Positions 11,289-24,735 of a stretch of DNA of 64,000 bases are shown piece by piece. Position 1 is the stretch's first letter. Every line of letters begins with the position of its first letter. The stretch lies in NCBI GenBank assembly GCA_000310025.1, contig FN649736.1, forward strand, positions 2,109,415 through 2,173,414, given 5' to 3'. The stretch is from Ectocarpus siliculosus. Its lineage: Eukaryota > Sar > Phaeophyceae > Ectocarpales > Ectocarpaceae. The position numbers and the translations under genes are program-made. The notes beneath the pieces were generated by a model. It had not been told where the DNA came from, ran no database searches, and saw only the letters and a program-made list of their open reading frames with translations.

Positions 11289-14200
11289 TCATGCTGCAAG
11301 GTCGTCTCCGGCGTCCATGACGGGAACGTAGTACGTCAAGTTGCCGATGTTGATGGGGGAGAGGATCACGTGAAGTACCAAGGAGTACCTGGATAGTGAG
11401 ACACACAGGACGGAAAAAGCGAAGACGGTTTGGGGTGGACGGGCGAGCGCAGAAGAAGCGAGCACATAAAAAGAAACGAAGTGAGGGATTGGGGGAGAAA
11501 GCAAATACGGTGACTACCGGTTACACACGCAGCTTCACGGGGCAGCCTCTTCTCGCAAAGGAAGCACACACGCGCCTTGTCCCTATCAATCTACGTACAC
11601 CCTGAAACGAAGATAGAAAAAATACTGTTGTACTCCGAAAGCATGTGCAAAAACCCACATCGAGAAGTCTCGGAACACGCCCCCACGACGGCTTGTCTCG
11701 AGAGCAATTTCACGACCTGTATCGTGCGAGACACATGCCTCCCTCCCCGAGGGCGGTGTGACCTCGACGCCACCGGCGAAATGGAGACAAACGCCTCACG
11801 TCTCAACACGCGCAACAGGGGCCTTGCTTGGCCCCTCTGCGAGGACCCGCACCTCTTCACGCGCGCCCAACCTCTTGACGCGCAACTAAGAGGCGGACCG
11901 CACCTGACTGCCTATCTATCATTTTCAGCCATTTTAAAAAAACAAGTACATGAAGGCATGTGCGTTCCTCCACGGAAGAAGAAAAAAACTCACCCCCCGA
12001 TGATGCAGCAAATGGCGGTGTCGAAGCGAAGGGCATACATGGACATGACCGCCGCCAGCTTCTTCACGTCCACCTTGCAGCAGAGGAAAAGAACAAAACA
12101 ATGCGTGTCGAAAAGGAGAGCCAGGGAGGAAGGAGACGCGAGAAAAAAACGCTCGGGGAGTAACATGAGCGGTAAGATGCGGGAAACACGGGGAGCCGAG
12201 AAACGGACGAAGACGCCAAAAACCGCGAACGGGAAACGATAAAAAAAAAAAAACAACGCCTGGAAATGGGAGGGGAGCAGCGACAGTGGGAGGCACGTAC
12301 ACTAGCTCAGGACGACAAAAACGCAACTGTCCCGGCACGTTGGAGCCGGATCCCGTGACAGCGGGATTTTGGAATGAGCCAAGCCTTTCAGCATGGAAAA
12401 CGTCAACGAAGAGAGGCCGGAGCGGGATCACGACCACACACGAAGAACGGAAAAATGAAGCACACGTGCGCGACGTTCTACGTGCCCTCGCGCCTCAACT
12501 TGGCAACAAAAACACACTGGACCCAGGCATGAAACCGCTGCCTGCACACAACCATGACGACCCGTTGAAGGTGTCAAAAAGTCGGAGAAAACCAAAAAGA
12601 AAATTACAGAGAAACACACGAAAATGCCATTATGTAGCTCTGTCGAGAAAAAAGCAACGTCAGAATGAACCTGGTGTGCGTGCGTCAACTCTCATGTTGT
12701 TGCGTGTAGATTGCCTGCAAGCCTCACCTTAACGCTGGACATGTTTTTCCGGCAGGTGTTGGCGTCCATCTCCTCTGCAACGGCGAGGAGAGGAACAGCG
12801 GTGGGGGACGCGGCGCGTGCAAGCCGTAAATACGCCGGACGACCAAAAGCCAAGACAGGGTCATGCGCGAAGCTCGTCAGCGGCCGAGCAACAACAACAA
12901 CAGCGAACGCCTTTCAAACGGGCGTCGAACCTCTTGTCACGCGGTGCCTCCTGATGGCGGGGTGGTGGGGGGGTCCTCTACTGCCGTGGCGCCAGCACGT
13001 CAGCACCTCTCTTGCAGCAAAGGACGACCGGGTGTTATGGAAGTGACGACCGGGTGTTATGGAAGGGACGACCGGGTGTTATGGAAGGGACGACCGGGTG
13101 TTATGGAAGGGACGACCGGGTGTTATGGAAGGGACGACCGGGTGTTATGGAAGGGACGACCGGGTGTTATGGAAGTGACGACCGGGTGTTATGGAAGTGA
13201 CGACCGGGTGTTATGGAAGTGACGACCGGGTGTTATGGAAGTGACGACCGGGTGTTATGGAAGCGACGACCGGGTGTTATGGAAGTGACGACCGGGTGTT
13301 ATGGAAGGGACGACCGGGTGTTATGGAAGTGACGACCGGGTGTTATGGAAGGGACGACCGGGTGTTATGGAAGTGCAAACACCGCTGCCGGTCCACGCTG
13401 TGCCACATCGAGCACACGGAACGTTTTGAAAGAGAGGTAAAGGGGCATAAAGGAAAGCAGCTCGCCACCTCCTATCGTGCACGCCGGGCAGGTTGTTAAT
13501 TAATGTGTTCCACAAAGAAGGTACCGGAAGACAATGCAACCGATTGATGGGGTCGGAACAGATTTGTGTGATCTCTCGTAGCCTGTCGCCAACACCGTCA
13601 CACTCCTGCCTACTGCGTACCCCCCCGCTCCTCCCTTTCCGTCTTCGCTTCGCTCACCGAATCTTGGGGTAAGGTTGGAATAGAAGGTCTTGATCGTGGC
13701 GTCGGCCTTCTCTACCCTGCACCACGGGGGAGAACACAAAATCAACGAAACGTACACTTTTAAACTTGGATACAAGTGGTGGTAGAGCTTGAAAAAACAA
13801 AAAACGTGGATGGAAGTCATAGAAAATTTTCTTGCGTCCTTACGAGGCGGGCGTCTCTACAAGGCCGCCCGCTCATTTCAAGCAAGCGCCAAAGCAAGTG
13901 CCCCCCCCCCCCCGCAAGCCCCGAGCCCCCCTCCGATACCAGGAACAGGCGCCGTGTTCCGTTGTAGCTGGTCGGGATGCGCCGGTACGCTAAAAAGAAA
14001 TCGAGCCCGCGCCCCGCCCGCGCTGCTCCCCGCCCTAGCCCCTCATTTTGCCAGCCGCTCCCCGCCATGGTCGGTCGAGGCGCGCGGAAGGGTGAGCCGC
14101 ACCCTACCAATAATCATTCGCAACCCACCCGAGCCACCGTGCAAAAAAAAACAAACAAAACGCCCCCAATTAAATAGATCATGCAATCACCTGAAAACCA

Positions 14201-16984
14201 ACTGTCCGCCCATGTCCGCGTCCACGAAGAGGAACTTGTCTATGGCCTTCATGCGGTCGACCACGGTGCGCAAAGAGCGCTGGCGGGGAAGCTCTAGTTG
14301 AACCTTCGCCGGGCAGGGGAGATGGTTGGGGTGTAGCGGAAAGCGCCAGGTTAAGGAGGAAGACGAGAGGGTTGAAAAAGAAAGAACATAATTTACCAGA
14401 AGAGCAGCGGGCACAGCAGTCGCAGCCAGTAGCAGCTTGCTGCGGCAACAATATATTTTGGGTGGGCAATGATGGGCGGCGGTTGGTGCTGCGATGGCGA
14501 AGAAATTAGCTCTGGTGAGAATTTTTTCGACCAGCAAGAACAAGGAATGCGGGCGCGGGACCATGCAGAAAAAAAGTGGACAAGGCAAGCCGGCGATCGA
14601 GTGGCGCACCACGAGAGAAGTGCCGCACAAAGAACGAGGGCAAACAACGACAAAGGCGGCGACAATCGTGCGGCACTCAGCCGAGCAAACGCAAGCCGAA
14701 AAAAGACGCTCTGGCCCCCTGCCCCCCAACCTCTACGAAAACAGTCGGTGCAAACCAATTTTTCCTCCTGGACTCCTCACCTGCGGCGAATGGACCTTCG
14801 GCGGCAGGTAGTACTCTGCCTCATTCGCCGGCATGACCTTCACGGGAATGTCGTGGACGACTTCGATCTCTAGCGCCTGCTCCCCTCGCACGTGCAAATG
14901 CCCATCAAAATCAGAGTTGCACCGCGACACGAAACACGCAGCGAACGCACGTAGAGAGAGAAAAAATACGGGAGGTGAGAGGTTTTCGGCCAGCCTTCCG
15001 GTCACAGCACGAAACTCATTTACTGCCGACGGGTAGCAAGGCAAAGCACAATACATGGGCCTAACGGGAAAGACGATATTGTACACGTAGCGTTCGGCCG
15101 TGCACCAATCGGTCGGAGACTGTGGAATTGACCGAGCGCAATGCACCGACCCGCGCAACAAGAACGCATGACGTCATACAGGTGTTGCCTTACGCCGTTA
15201 TAGCCTTTTTCGCCCTAGGTGGATTGGAAAGGCACCACTGCTCAGCCCTTTCGCAAACAACACTCCCACACCCATTCACACCTGCACGACCCCCCCCCTG
15301 CCCTACTCTCTGTCATCTACTTCTGTCTTGTTTGCTCTCTCACCCTCGTCTCTATCGAAAGACACGGCTGCCCGGCCCTCTTTGCGAGCTTGATCTGGCA
15401 GGTCGGCGACGTCTTGCCGGAGTTGAGGGCCTGCAGCAGGAGAGAAGCGTTCGCCTCGAAGAGGATCGCGTTGCCCGCCCTGCTCTCGATGCGGTACTCA
15501 TGGAACAACATATCCTGCAACGCAACGTTGTCATGCACGGAAAAAAAATACAACGCAGCGACCGACCACGCACAGGGGTCTTACAACACAGATGTACAGG
15601 GAAGGCAAACAGGACCCGATGAAAGACGCGGGGCTCAAGGATGGGGTGGGCGAGAGGGGTTGTTGCCTGCCGCTGCTTGCTCTGGTTCTGGTGGCGCATT
15701 GCTTGGCGGAGCTGCACCTCCTTCCTCCCAAAATTCTCACGGACGTGCGCGATGTATACACCAGCCCAAGGGGTCGACGAAGGAAACATACCTCAAAGGT
15801 CCAGGGACAGGGAGAGCCTACAACATGCCACCGGAAAGCCAGGCGTACACACAAACACGAAGCAGCACTGGCCGCGGAACGAACGTACAGCAAGCACTAA
15901 AGAACGATGGACACCTACTGACCGGCAGAAGACACCTGTAGCCAATCGAGCGACGGCGACCCATCACGCGAAAACAGCGGGTCACAGGTGGGCACGTGGC
16001 ACAACACACAGCGAAAGCATGCAAAAAGGCTAGCCGACACCGAGATCAGCCGACGACACCGCCCCAAGCTCATCTCGGAGAAAGCAGAGCGAGCTACTAC
16101 AGAGTCAGCGGCGTTAACACACGGCTATGTACCACACGAAGTCTCGATTAGCCGGTTGGGGCAAAGGACCGAATGCACACGAAAAAGTGGACACACGTCA
16201 GACCTACAGACAAATTTCTAATTTCCTCCCTGAGACTAATTTCCTCCCGGCTGAGGGCTCACGAGATTGCAGGAAAGGCACTCCTGCTGATGCTCTCGTG
16301 AGCCTAGGCAACGATACCATCAACATCAACAACCGCTACCACGACGACGACAACCCCACCTGGATCAGCTCCGCGTAGACGTCTACTCCTTCCGAGCCGC
16401 TCTCCTGCACGGAGAGGTGTACTCTTGTCTCCGTCAGGTGCACAACGCACGCGGTCCCTATCTTCTCGATGGCCCCTATCACCCCTGCCGGAGGAAGTGT
16501 CCCATCCACACACACCAGGGACCGCGATCGACGCCATTACCGTCACCAACATCAGCATCGTCATCACCATCGCGTTAGCCGTAGCCACCGCCCCAGCAGC
16601 AGCAGCAGCAGGAGAGTGCAACGCGGTGCGAAACGCAGCGTGAGGCGGCGGTTTGTGTTTTTTCGACAAATAACATGAACGTTCCGGGGGGTTGACTACT
16701 GAAAATTAGTTTTATTAGGAGAACTAAGTAGACACACAGAAAGACTACCCGTTCGAGGTATTCCCACGGGCGAACGGGATGCATTTCACATGACTGAGAA
16801 ACTGCTGCTGTCGACTCAAAAAGCGAGCACACGAATATCAAACAGCAGTCCCGGTGATCCTCTACAGGCGAACCCGGCGATTTCAAGTTAAAGGTGTTTG
16901 CTGGTGTTCCGTTCACATCACCGCGTGAGGCATACCTGCAAAGGCCAGTAGCTTGTCCTGCACGATCTTGGCCTTGAATCTCAT
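11289..16984 (-). CDS. HUS1: HUS1, subunit of the 9-1-1 DNA-damage checkpoint clamp
   Basis: Known: HUS1 forms a PCNA-like ring with RAD9 and RAD1 that is loaded at damaged DNA and activates ATR signalling. Seen: nine exons on the minus strand, 16984-16936, 16484-16360, 15514-15344, 14876-14781, 14303-14191, 13716-13658, 12774-12728, 12073-11994 and 11388-11289. Every junction is GT/AG and phases agree throughout, giving 279 residues (human HUS1 is 280). Recognisable blocks: start MRFKAKIVQDKLLAFAG, matching the human MKFRAKIV start; FHEYRIES...NAILFEANASLLLQAL; SPTCQIKLAKRAGQPCLSIE; VVHDIPVKVMP (human THDIPIKVIP); the tail LSPINIGNLTYYVPV. Intron 6 carries the 22-bp minisatellite. The 5' end lies 662 bp from the oppositely oriented DPY30 start, so the two may share a promoter (inference). 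Confidence 0.94.
13021..13373. repeat. 22-bp minisatellite, 16 copies
   Basis: Sixteen head-to-tail copies of a 22-bp unit with core GACCGGGTGTTATGGAAG. The only visible difference between copies is the base after GGAAG, which is T, G or C. The array is in HUS1 intron 6, between exons 13716-13658 and 12774-12728. It has no stop codon in any plus-strand frame, so the plus-strand open frames across it are by-products of the repeat. Confidence 0.97.
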
Positions 16985-17646
16985 TTTCCCGGACCTCTCT
17001 TATTAGCGCAGCCTCTTCTTCCCCACGAGTTGATCTCTCGCTGTCTCTCGCAGAGGCTGGAACATTTTCAAAAACAAATTCAAATTCATCCCTCTCCGTG
17101 TGGCAGTTCGTTGTTGGAATCCGCGATTGGCTATGGCGAAAGCACGATGTTTCCGCACAACAGAACAGTAAAAGGGCAACGCTATTCCCGGCACAATACC
17201 CTGTTTGTGTCTATCGCCAGGGCGAGGCAACCGCAGACCATGGGGCACACTACAGCAGTACCAGTGCAACGATGCACCAAAATTCAAAAGTCGCAGTCGC
17301 AGCATGTGCATGTGGGGAGGGACATATACACACGCCGACACCACGCTTGCCGCACGACAACGAGAGCTAAGCCATCTCTTACCTGCGCCCACTTGCCCTC
17401 CTTCTTCGTCTTCGTCTCCTGTCGGTGCCAAGGGTACCTTGCCAGCTCCAGCGGCGGCGCTAGGCTGCAAAATTAGGAAATGTTTTTTTTTGCAAATTGG
17501 TACGTAGAGATAGGTTTCATCTCGATCTCTGAGGCTTTTTTTGCACAGAGGAAACACGGCGCCCCCCAAGTAAGCAAGCCGCGGCGCCGCACGCCAGAGG
17601 CCAACAGCTGCGGTGGCGGAGAACGAACACCCACTAGGACTTTCTC
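16985..17646. promoter_or_regulatory. Putative bidirectional promoter region, HUS1 / DPY30
   Basis: 662 bp between the HUS1 ATG (minus) and the DPY30 ATG (plus). No coding exon seen. Its role as a shared promoter is inferred only from the head-to-head arrangement. Confidence 0.45.
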
Positions 17647-20600
17647 ATGCCGGAGGGTGACGACAAGGATCAGATGCAGGTCGCCGAATCGGCAGGTAAG
17701 TTGACGCGCGCGGGGATCCCAGTCGGCATTGCGCACCTAATGCTAGATAGGATCGCTGCCTGCTTGTTGTTTTGCTGTGCAGATTTATCTAGCTGTGCCT
17801 TTTTTGAGCGTTTGCTTGCTCTTCGAGAACCGTTAGTGGGCCAGTTGTAGACAATCGGCACGCTGACATTTCGGGAAGGCATATACTGTTTCTACCGCTT
17901 TGGTGTGGACGGAGTTCCAGTCCTCTCTCGTAGACAAACAAACGGCAAATCCTTTCAGAACACGAAAACTTGAAATTTTCTGAGCGGGCCGCGCGTGCCC
18001 CCTCCCCCCCCCCCCCGTGGCTGCTAGCTGGGACAAGTATTGCTACTCCTGTCTCCGGGCTGCGACTGCTGTACGAGACTAACTGACCAACTGCTCTCTT
18101 TGTAACATCTGTTGCAGCACTCGTGATTTGTTTTTTAAAGCCTCGCTGGTGCAAGCATCCATGTGCGTAGAAGTCTTGATATCGCTCAACCAGGGAAATT
18201 GAACACGGAGAGTATCATAGGAAAACCGCAGGGGGGCGCTCTGTAAGCAAAATGCCGAGATCACCCCCCCCCCCGAACACGTCAGTTAGCTAACTCCTGC
18301 TGCTGGGCGTGTCCGGATTATCTTAGCACCTTTTCCTTACGCAGCGTGCGGGAGGTGCAGGTTGTGGGCCTGGTATTGCAGACGAAACGAGGCGTCGTTC
18401 TAGACGCCACACGTTGTAGTGTGTACGCTGGGTGGCTCTCTTGGAATGCGGAGACACGCCCAGAGTAGTCGAACAACCGTTTTCGTGTTACGCGGGCGCC
18501 ACAGCCGAACGCAGCCAGCAGTAGACAAAATGCCCTGCAGTTGTTGTGTGCCCCTTGTACCGCTGCGACGGTTGTCAGCCGGTTATATGGCTGCCAGCAC
18601 ACAATCGGTGCACTTTCCTGCCTCCCATCTGTTGTACACAGCCTTCCCTTGCACACGCCATTTATGGCGGAGTTTTATTGGCCAGCACCTCGCACAAAAG
18701 GCCATGTTGTTAGAACCGAAAGATATCCTGCCAGACAGCGTCCGGCCACAGCACACGTTTTCTACGCCGGCAGTCTTAGCCATCGACACGTCCCGCGTTG
18801 AGCAAGAAAGACCAGTCGTACGATGGGTAACGGGTGTCCCCGATGCGATCTGCCGTCGTGCCGTTGGATGTGATCAGTAGAACCCTCGACAGCGACCGAA
18901 CGCGGCGAACGCCTGCTTGCTCCCGATGCTAGAAATTTGGACTTCGTGAGGTTACAGGGGCACGCGGCGCACAAGAGCTTGAGCCCAGGGTTGTGGCAGT
19001 CGATTGCAACCGGGGAAACAACGACTTCTTGCGATTGGAAAATGGGTCGAATCAGACGGCATCGGCTGCTACCGGTACTTGGAATGCCCCCATGATGTGT
19101 TTATTGTACTAATATGGAACGGATGCACGTTGTGTTAACTAAATATTGCTCCTTTTGTCAGCGCCGGCGTCGGAGGCTAGCCTGGTGCCTCAGCAGGGGG
19201 CCCCGTCGGTGGCCGTAGCGGAGGTGGAGTCGGCCGAACAGAAGGCAACGGAGAGCTTGCAGGACCGCCTCAACGTGCAGTCCCTGCCGATCCGCGCGTA
19301 CCTCGACCAGACCGTGGTGCCCATCCTGCTCGACGGCATGTCCGCGCTTGTGAAGGAGCGGTGAGTGCGGCTTGTTGGTGTATGGGACATGTGGGGTGGT
19401 GAGTGTGATAAAATCCTGCACGTGACTCGCTAGAATATAGACGTAGTATAGTTTTGTTGTGCACGTGGGATGGACAGAGTGACGGGCTGAGGGCACATCC
19501 GCGTTGCAGGTTACCACCAAAGCTGTGTTATTTTTGGCGCTTTTGTTGCGACCAAGCACCGATGGCGTGGAGCCCCCACGCCGGCCGCTTTGCTGCATAG
19601 GGATGTTACCCGTTATTCGACAACCGCTCCGGCTGTTGAGAAGATCCAACATTTGGCCAACCCTCCAAAAGAAACCTTGTAGAAGTCTCTATGGCGTGGT
19701 CCCAATACAATTTTGGATGGGGACGTTTTTTTACCGTGCATTGAGCGCTGAAGCTCAATGTGGGAGGATCTCTCTGAGGATTTCCAAACAAACTTGGCGG
19801 TGAAGGTATTGAGCATGATTACTCGAGATGGGGGATCCGAGGGTGCTTTGCTTCACTGGAGCGACCCTTGTCATGGCCATCCAACATTTGCCCCACCCCC
19901 TCAATGCTATCTAATCCTGTGTGTCATCCACTGTGGGCAAGTCTTGAGCGAGTTCACCAACTCCTCCGATGGTTGATTGCCGTGTCGAGGTTGGTGCTAA
20001 GAGCTGCGAGACGTGCTTGAATCAAAAGCTCTTTCACTTTGTCGTGGCACGGCATTTGCCAGGTTCACGGCGAAACCATGGCGTATCAAACGTCTTCGGC
20101 GTGTAGAGCGTAAACATGCTTGAGGTCTCCTGCTGATTTCATAGCAAGTAACGATCTGTGTGTTGGGTATCAGCGGTGACAAAGGTGTTGCCCAGATGGT
20201 CACAGGGCTAAACATCATAGAGGCGCACACGGGGTACCACCTAGTTCCCACGGAGCCCCGTCGTGGTGTTTTTTGTGCTTTTGTGGGACCTACGTGCAAC
20301 CCGGGTGGGCAACACCGGCAGTGAGGGCATTAAATCCAATCATGTTTTTTTGCAGCCCGCCCATTACGTCGAGAAGCCCTCCCGCCTGGGCGAGAGTTTG
20401 CTCCCAGCTGCAATATTTCGCGCACACTCTCGATTGCGTCATTGTCTCCCTCTGCGTTCTTGGCCTTCGCTGCCATTTTATTGAGGAATGGTTGAGCTAG
20501 TTTTCCCCTCCTCTGAGTTTGCATTTGATGCCGCGTCTCGACAACCATTCCTGTGGGCGAAAATGCTTTAGTTCGTTGGAAAACCGAAAGTAACCAAGGA

Positions 20601-20753
20601 AGGAGAACTAACATTTTTCTCGTGTGTCCCCTCCCGTCCCGCGGCCAACCTCTGGTATTCCTCGCCTCGCGCAGCCCGCCGAACCCGGTGGAATGGTTGG
20701 GAAACTACCTCTTGCGGAACAACCCGCAAAGCGCCCCCCCAGCGGCGAACTAA
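17647..20753 (+). CDS. DPY30: DPY30 homologue, COMPASS/SET1 histone methyltransferase core subunit
   Basis: Known: DPY30 is a small dimeric subunit of SET1/MLL complexes. Its Dpy-30 motif binds the ASH2L helix and stimulates H3K4 methylation. Seen: three exons, 17647-17695, 19162-19360 and 20675-20753, with GT/AG introns and matching phases, 108 residues (human 99). The Dpy-30 motif covers residues about 56-99: [20 protein letters not shown], then MSALVKER and [16 protein letters not shown], nearly identical in layout to animal DPY30 ([19 protein letters not shown]...PPNPIEFLASYLL). The N-terminal 50 residues are acidic and Ala/Val-rich, as is usual. Introns are 1.5 and 1.3 kb. The stop TAA is followed by a short non-coding stretch. 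Confidence 0.95.
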
Positions 20754-23700
20754 CAGGATGCGTCTTTTCTGCGTGATGCTGGGAAAATTAGTTGCAGGGG
20801 GTGTGCAAACGGAAAAGACGCCGCAGGGGAGAGAGGCCGGGACTTGGCTTGAACCTCCAGAGGAAGGTGGTGTCTTTTTGTTTTCCCGTGTCTGACGTTG
20901 CTTTCGACGGTCTCTTTTGTTGTAGTTTTTGTGCTTTTGTCTATGTAGGTCGGATGTCATCGTGGTTGTAAGGTAATTATCAAAATAGGCTTGTGTGTGC
21001 ACTGCAGCGGGAGCGGATCGGCCTCTGCCCGCGGCGAACGAATGCGTAAGTTTTCGCCGTTCGTTTTGCGGAATGAACGAATGGCCTTGGGTCCTCGGCG
21101 GTTGTTGCTATTGTACTGCTGCTAAGCTTGCTGCGGTTGTGGGGGGGGGGGTCGCGGTGTGTGTGGGGGCCGGCTATGCCAAGTGTGTACAGAGACCGCA
21201 GTGAGGCACCCCCTCCCTCGGAGGTTTGGTGCAGGAAGAAGGAGAGTAGAACATTGCTTTGAGACGGCGGAGCGTTGCTGACGGTTCCCTTTTGCTTGCC
21301 CTTCCGTTGTGCTACCTGCTGCCCCTGCGTTCGGGGCCGTGCCAGCCCATGGCTGGGCGGGAGCGCCACGCTTACCCGTGGGCCGCGTTGGCGCTTGGGC
21401 AATTGGCGGGCGCGGCGTGTCGGGTAGTACGTACGTTCCAGGCGTTGTCCCTGGTTTGTCTTCTGATATTTCAATCCAAATTTTATTTTCCCATGGAACA
21501 ATATGATCCGGTACGTGACATGCCCCGGAGTATGGCGCCCCTCGGCCGAAGCAGCCGATTGCTTGGCGCCTTTGCTTTTTCTGCACACCCGCGGTTCGGC
21601 ATGGCACAGCCTTTCCAAGCACTGCTGCCATGGAGTGGCTGCGCAACAGAATGGTTTGCCTATCTGCTTGTCGCGCTCGCTGAGCAAGCTCCCTTCTTGT
21701 TTTCGCGAGAATCGGGCCATCTGGTCGGAAACTTGCACCAGGTGCTTTTCTGTGGGCCCTCGTCGTGATAGTCAATCTTAATCTTCTTCTTTGAGTTACT
21801 GCTGTAGGCAGACTGCCAACTAGGCATGTGCCAGCTATGTTCACGACTGCCTGCCCGGCGAGATGGGGGGGAAGGCCACAGACACCCAACATTCAATTTT
21901 CACATTCACAAGCACTTGTCCTGGGTGGCAGACGGTCATTTTTGACCCGCGGATAAGCATGAACGCCAGCTGGGCATCTTTGTTTTTCTGTGCGTGAACA
22001 CGCCCACGGGGGGTGTCGGTGGCCTTTCTCTTGTACCTCCACCATGCATAGACTACATGCTCTGACAGAGGTCTCGGTGTTTCCCAGTAAAAATGGAAGC
22101 GGGACGACAAAGTCTTGCTGGTGTACGCTGGCTCTACCCTGAAACGTAAAGGCTGTACACTTGACAACAACAGGAGAGCGGTCGGAAGACAACTGTAGTC
22201 TCTACTTTGCCATGCGACAATGAATGTTGGCCGGTGAGTGGACTCAAATGTCCTGTAGGACGCACGTTCTACATCGACGCGAGCGGTAAGAAAATAGCCG
22301 ACTTGTTTCGCAAGCCGCGAGTTGGGGAAGGAATATCCGATTTATCTGGCAGAGCCCGTTAAGCCTATGTAGGCTTAGTCTATAGGGCCGGAAACGATCT
22401 GCAAGTACATGATAAAACGCCACTCGGCTACGTATGCATCGGTACATCTACACAGTAGAGGACTTCGACAATTTCACAATTTCCTTCCCCGATGAAGGTT
22501 GCCACAAGGAGAGTGCACACCAAGGAATCATCGGGGCACCAAGTGTAGGCAGCGCACTCCGATCGCAGCGGAGCAGTTTTGAGCAGCCCTCTCGGGAAAG
22601 ATGTGTCGGTAATTGATTGATGGAGCCTCAAAAATTACTACTACGCGTACTGCTGTAGAGCAGTGCGATGACGAAAACAGACGAAGTTCACAGGACAACA
22701 CGGGGGTATCCAAGGGTATCAAAAGAAAACGCTTTCCGTCTCTCTGTCGACAATATTCCACTACGACAGCCAACAGTAGGATGCACGTCAAAGAACGACG
22801 ACCCCTATCCCCCTCCCCGCTCCGCCCATGACACAGCTCCTTTCAAATGAGCTGAATGTACAGCAGCACTTGAATGTGTGTTTGTCTATGTTGCCCCGCA
22901 CGGCCAGTCTTATGAGTTTTTTTTTTTAGTTGGGTGAACGCGCACGGCAGTACTCCAAACGGTGGCCACACGTTCGCTCACACCACGTTCGCAACATCTC
23001 CAGCGCGAACCAACACCTGCTGCAGAAATAGCGGAGCCAACGCGCGGAAGAGAAAGAAAGGCAGGGGTAGGGTACTGAAGCAAAGACAGCCCAAGGATTG
23101 TGGCGGGGGAATAAGAGAAAAAAGAGGATGGATGGACGCATTCTATCCGTATGGAAAACGCCTCCACGCTAGAATCCGGGGGCGCAGGGGGGTGCGGGGG
23201 CGCGGGAGACGGCCACGTAGTTTTCAGGCAACAGAAGCAGGGGCACGTACTGGAGACGTGGGTGGCCCTTTTGGTGGACAGGACGACGGTAAGAAAGATA
23301 ACGGAATAGGAAAGGGAGAAATGGTATAGGTGGGGGGGTGCAGAGATATAGACCGAGAATGGATTTCGGTATCGGCACCACATTTACATTCGGCGCATCT
23401 ATTTTTGCTGGATGCCACTTTTACACGCACCACCACCGCCAGTTTTGGCCGATGGTCTCGAATGAGCGGAGTTTTGTCTACAGCAGTGCAGCAGGGGACA
23501 TGCGCGCTGCCGTTGCGAGGGATGGGGTAATCACCATTACATCGCATATAGACAGTTCAGGAAACGAAGCTCCGCTGTGTGGTATGGCATGAGGTCATTA
23601 CGCCGCATAAAAACACATTGTGAGGCCAGGATGCTGGGCATCTTGTGAGGTACCCGCTTGTTGTTCAACCGAGAGGGTTCCGTAAAGGCTTGGCAGAATG

Positions 23701-24735
23701 GTAGCACATATTGCACCGTGGTGTGCCCTGTCGAACGCTCGAGGTTGGACAAGGTGCTGCCGGTGTGCGTGTGATATTCAAGAAGATGAGGGTGGCCGAT
23801 CGAATATCCACACAGTAGTAGTGAGTCTTCACAGCAGTAGTACACTAGAATGGATCTCCTGTATGTCCGTTGCCAGGATCCTGGTGTGGTTTCATCCTGC
23901 ACCACTCTTAGGTTCCAGTCACTTGGTTTTTTTACTGTCCCTTCTTCAGCTCAAGTCCCAGTTGGTGCACGCTACGATAGTGTATTACTGTAGTCCATAT
24001 GCATACCCGTCTCTACGCATACTTTCAGAGAGCAGAGGTGGAGAGTTCGTTTGCCCAACCGATTCCGTGGGATAGCACCCGATATGGACTTGTAAGCGTC
24101 TCCGGTAAGCCATCGTCCATGGAATGAAACAAGTTGTGGTGTTCTGCACCACCCCATGGAGCATTTCGTACCTGCTTATGCTTGCGAAAAGCTACACGCA
24201 GAGCTCGCAGAGGTAACCCAAAGGGCCTTACGCGTGGGAGGGGGGACCCGGACCCAAGACTACCCCACCAGACTACGTACGCATTCCAATGGAACAACTT
24301 CCTCCCCCACCCACTCATGAGCCCCCTTTCCGCCCACGACCAAGCCAAGCACCATCGCAGTATCTGTTGGCATGTAACACGACCGACCCTGCAAACCGTA
24401 AAACTCCCGTGTCGTACTTCTCGGCCTGCATTGTATGTCGTGGTCGATTCAGTGTGTTTCGGTTCCGTTATGGTAGACTCGGTCCTGGAGGATAAATTCT
24501 TGATCGTACAGGGTGCGGATGGTGGTACTGTAGTCCAACGCCCGGGGTCAAAAGAGTGTGGGAAATGGGATTCATGTGCAACGCTAGGCGTGTATTAGGT
24601 ATCCATGAACCCCCAATCAATCGTTGTTATTGTTGTGGGTGGTTGCTGCTTGCTGTTGTTGTTGTTGTCGTGGATGTCCTTACGGTCGTCATCGTTCTTC
24701 AGTGGTACTTGCCTAATTGTTGTTGCCATTGCAAA
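20754..24735. other. Region without a firmly identified gene
   Basis: About 4 kb between DPY30 and the next long frame. Isolated open stretches that look like possible exons are 21008-21045, 22431-22616 (plus; contains YIYTVEDFDNFTISFPDEGC) and 23338-23592 (plus). None could be linked by splice phases or placed in a family. They may be 5' exons of the downstream hypothetical gene or relics. A G-rich tract at 21141-21151 and a T-tract at 22916-22927 are the only simple repeats of note. Confidence 0.35.

Noticed and set aside
10460-11320. 286-aa plus-strand frame
   Set aside because: No domain, passes through a C-tract, and overlaps the final HUS1 exon in antisense.
13021-13373. Possible CRISPR array
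   Set aside because: The units are contiguous with no spacers, and the context is a eukaryotic intron.
12863-13499. Open frames giving repeated GCYG-type peptides
   Set aside because: They run along the 22-bp minisatellite in a HUS1 intron. The repeat has no stop in any plus-strand frame, so the frames carry no coding information.
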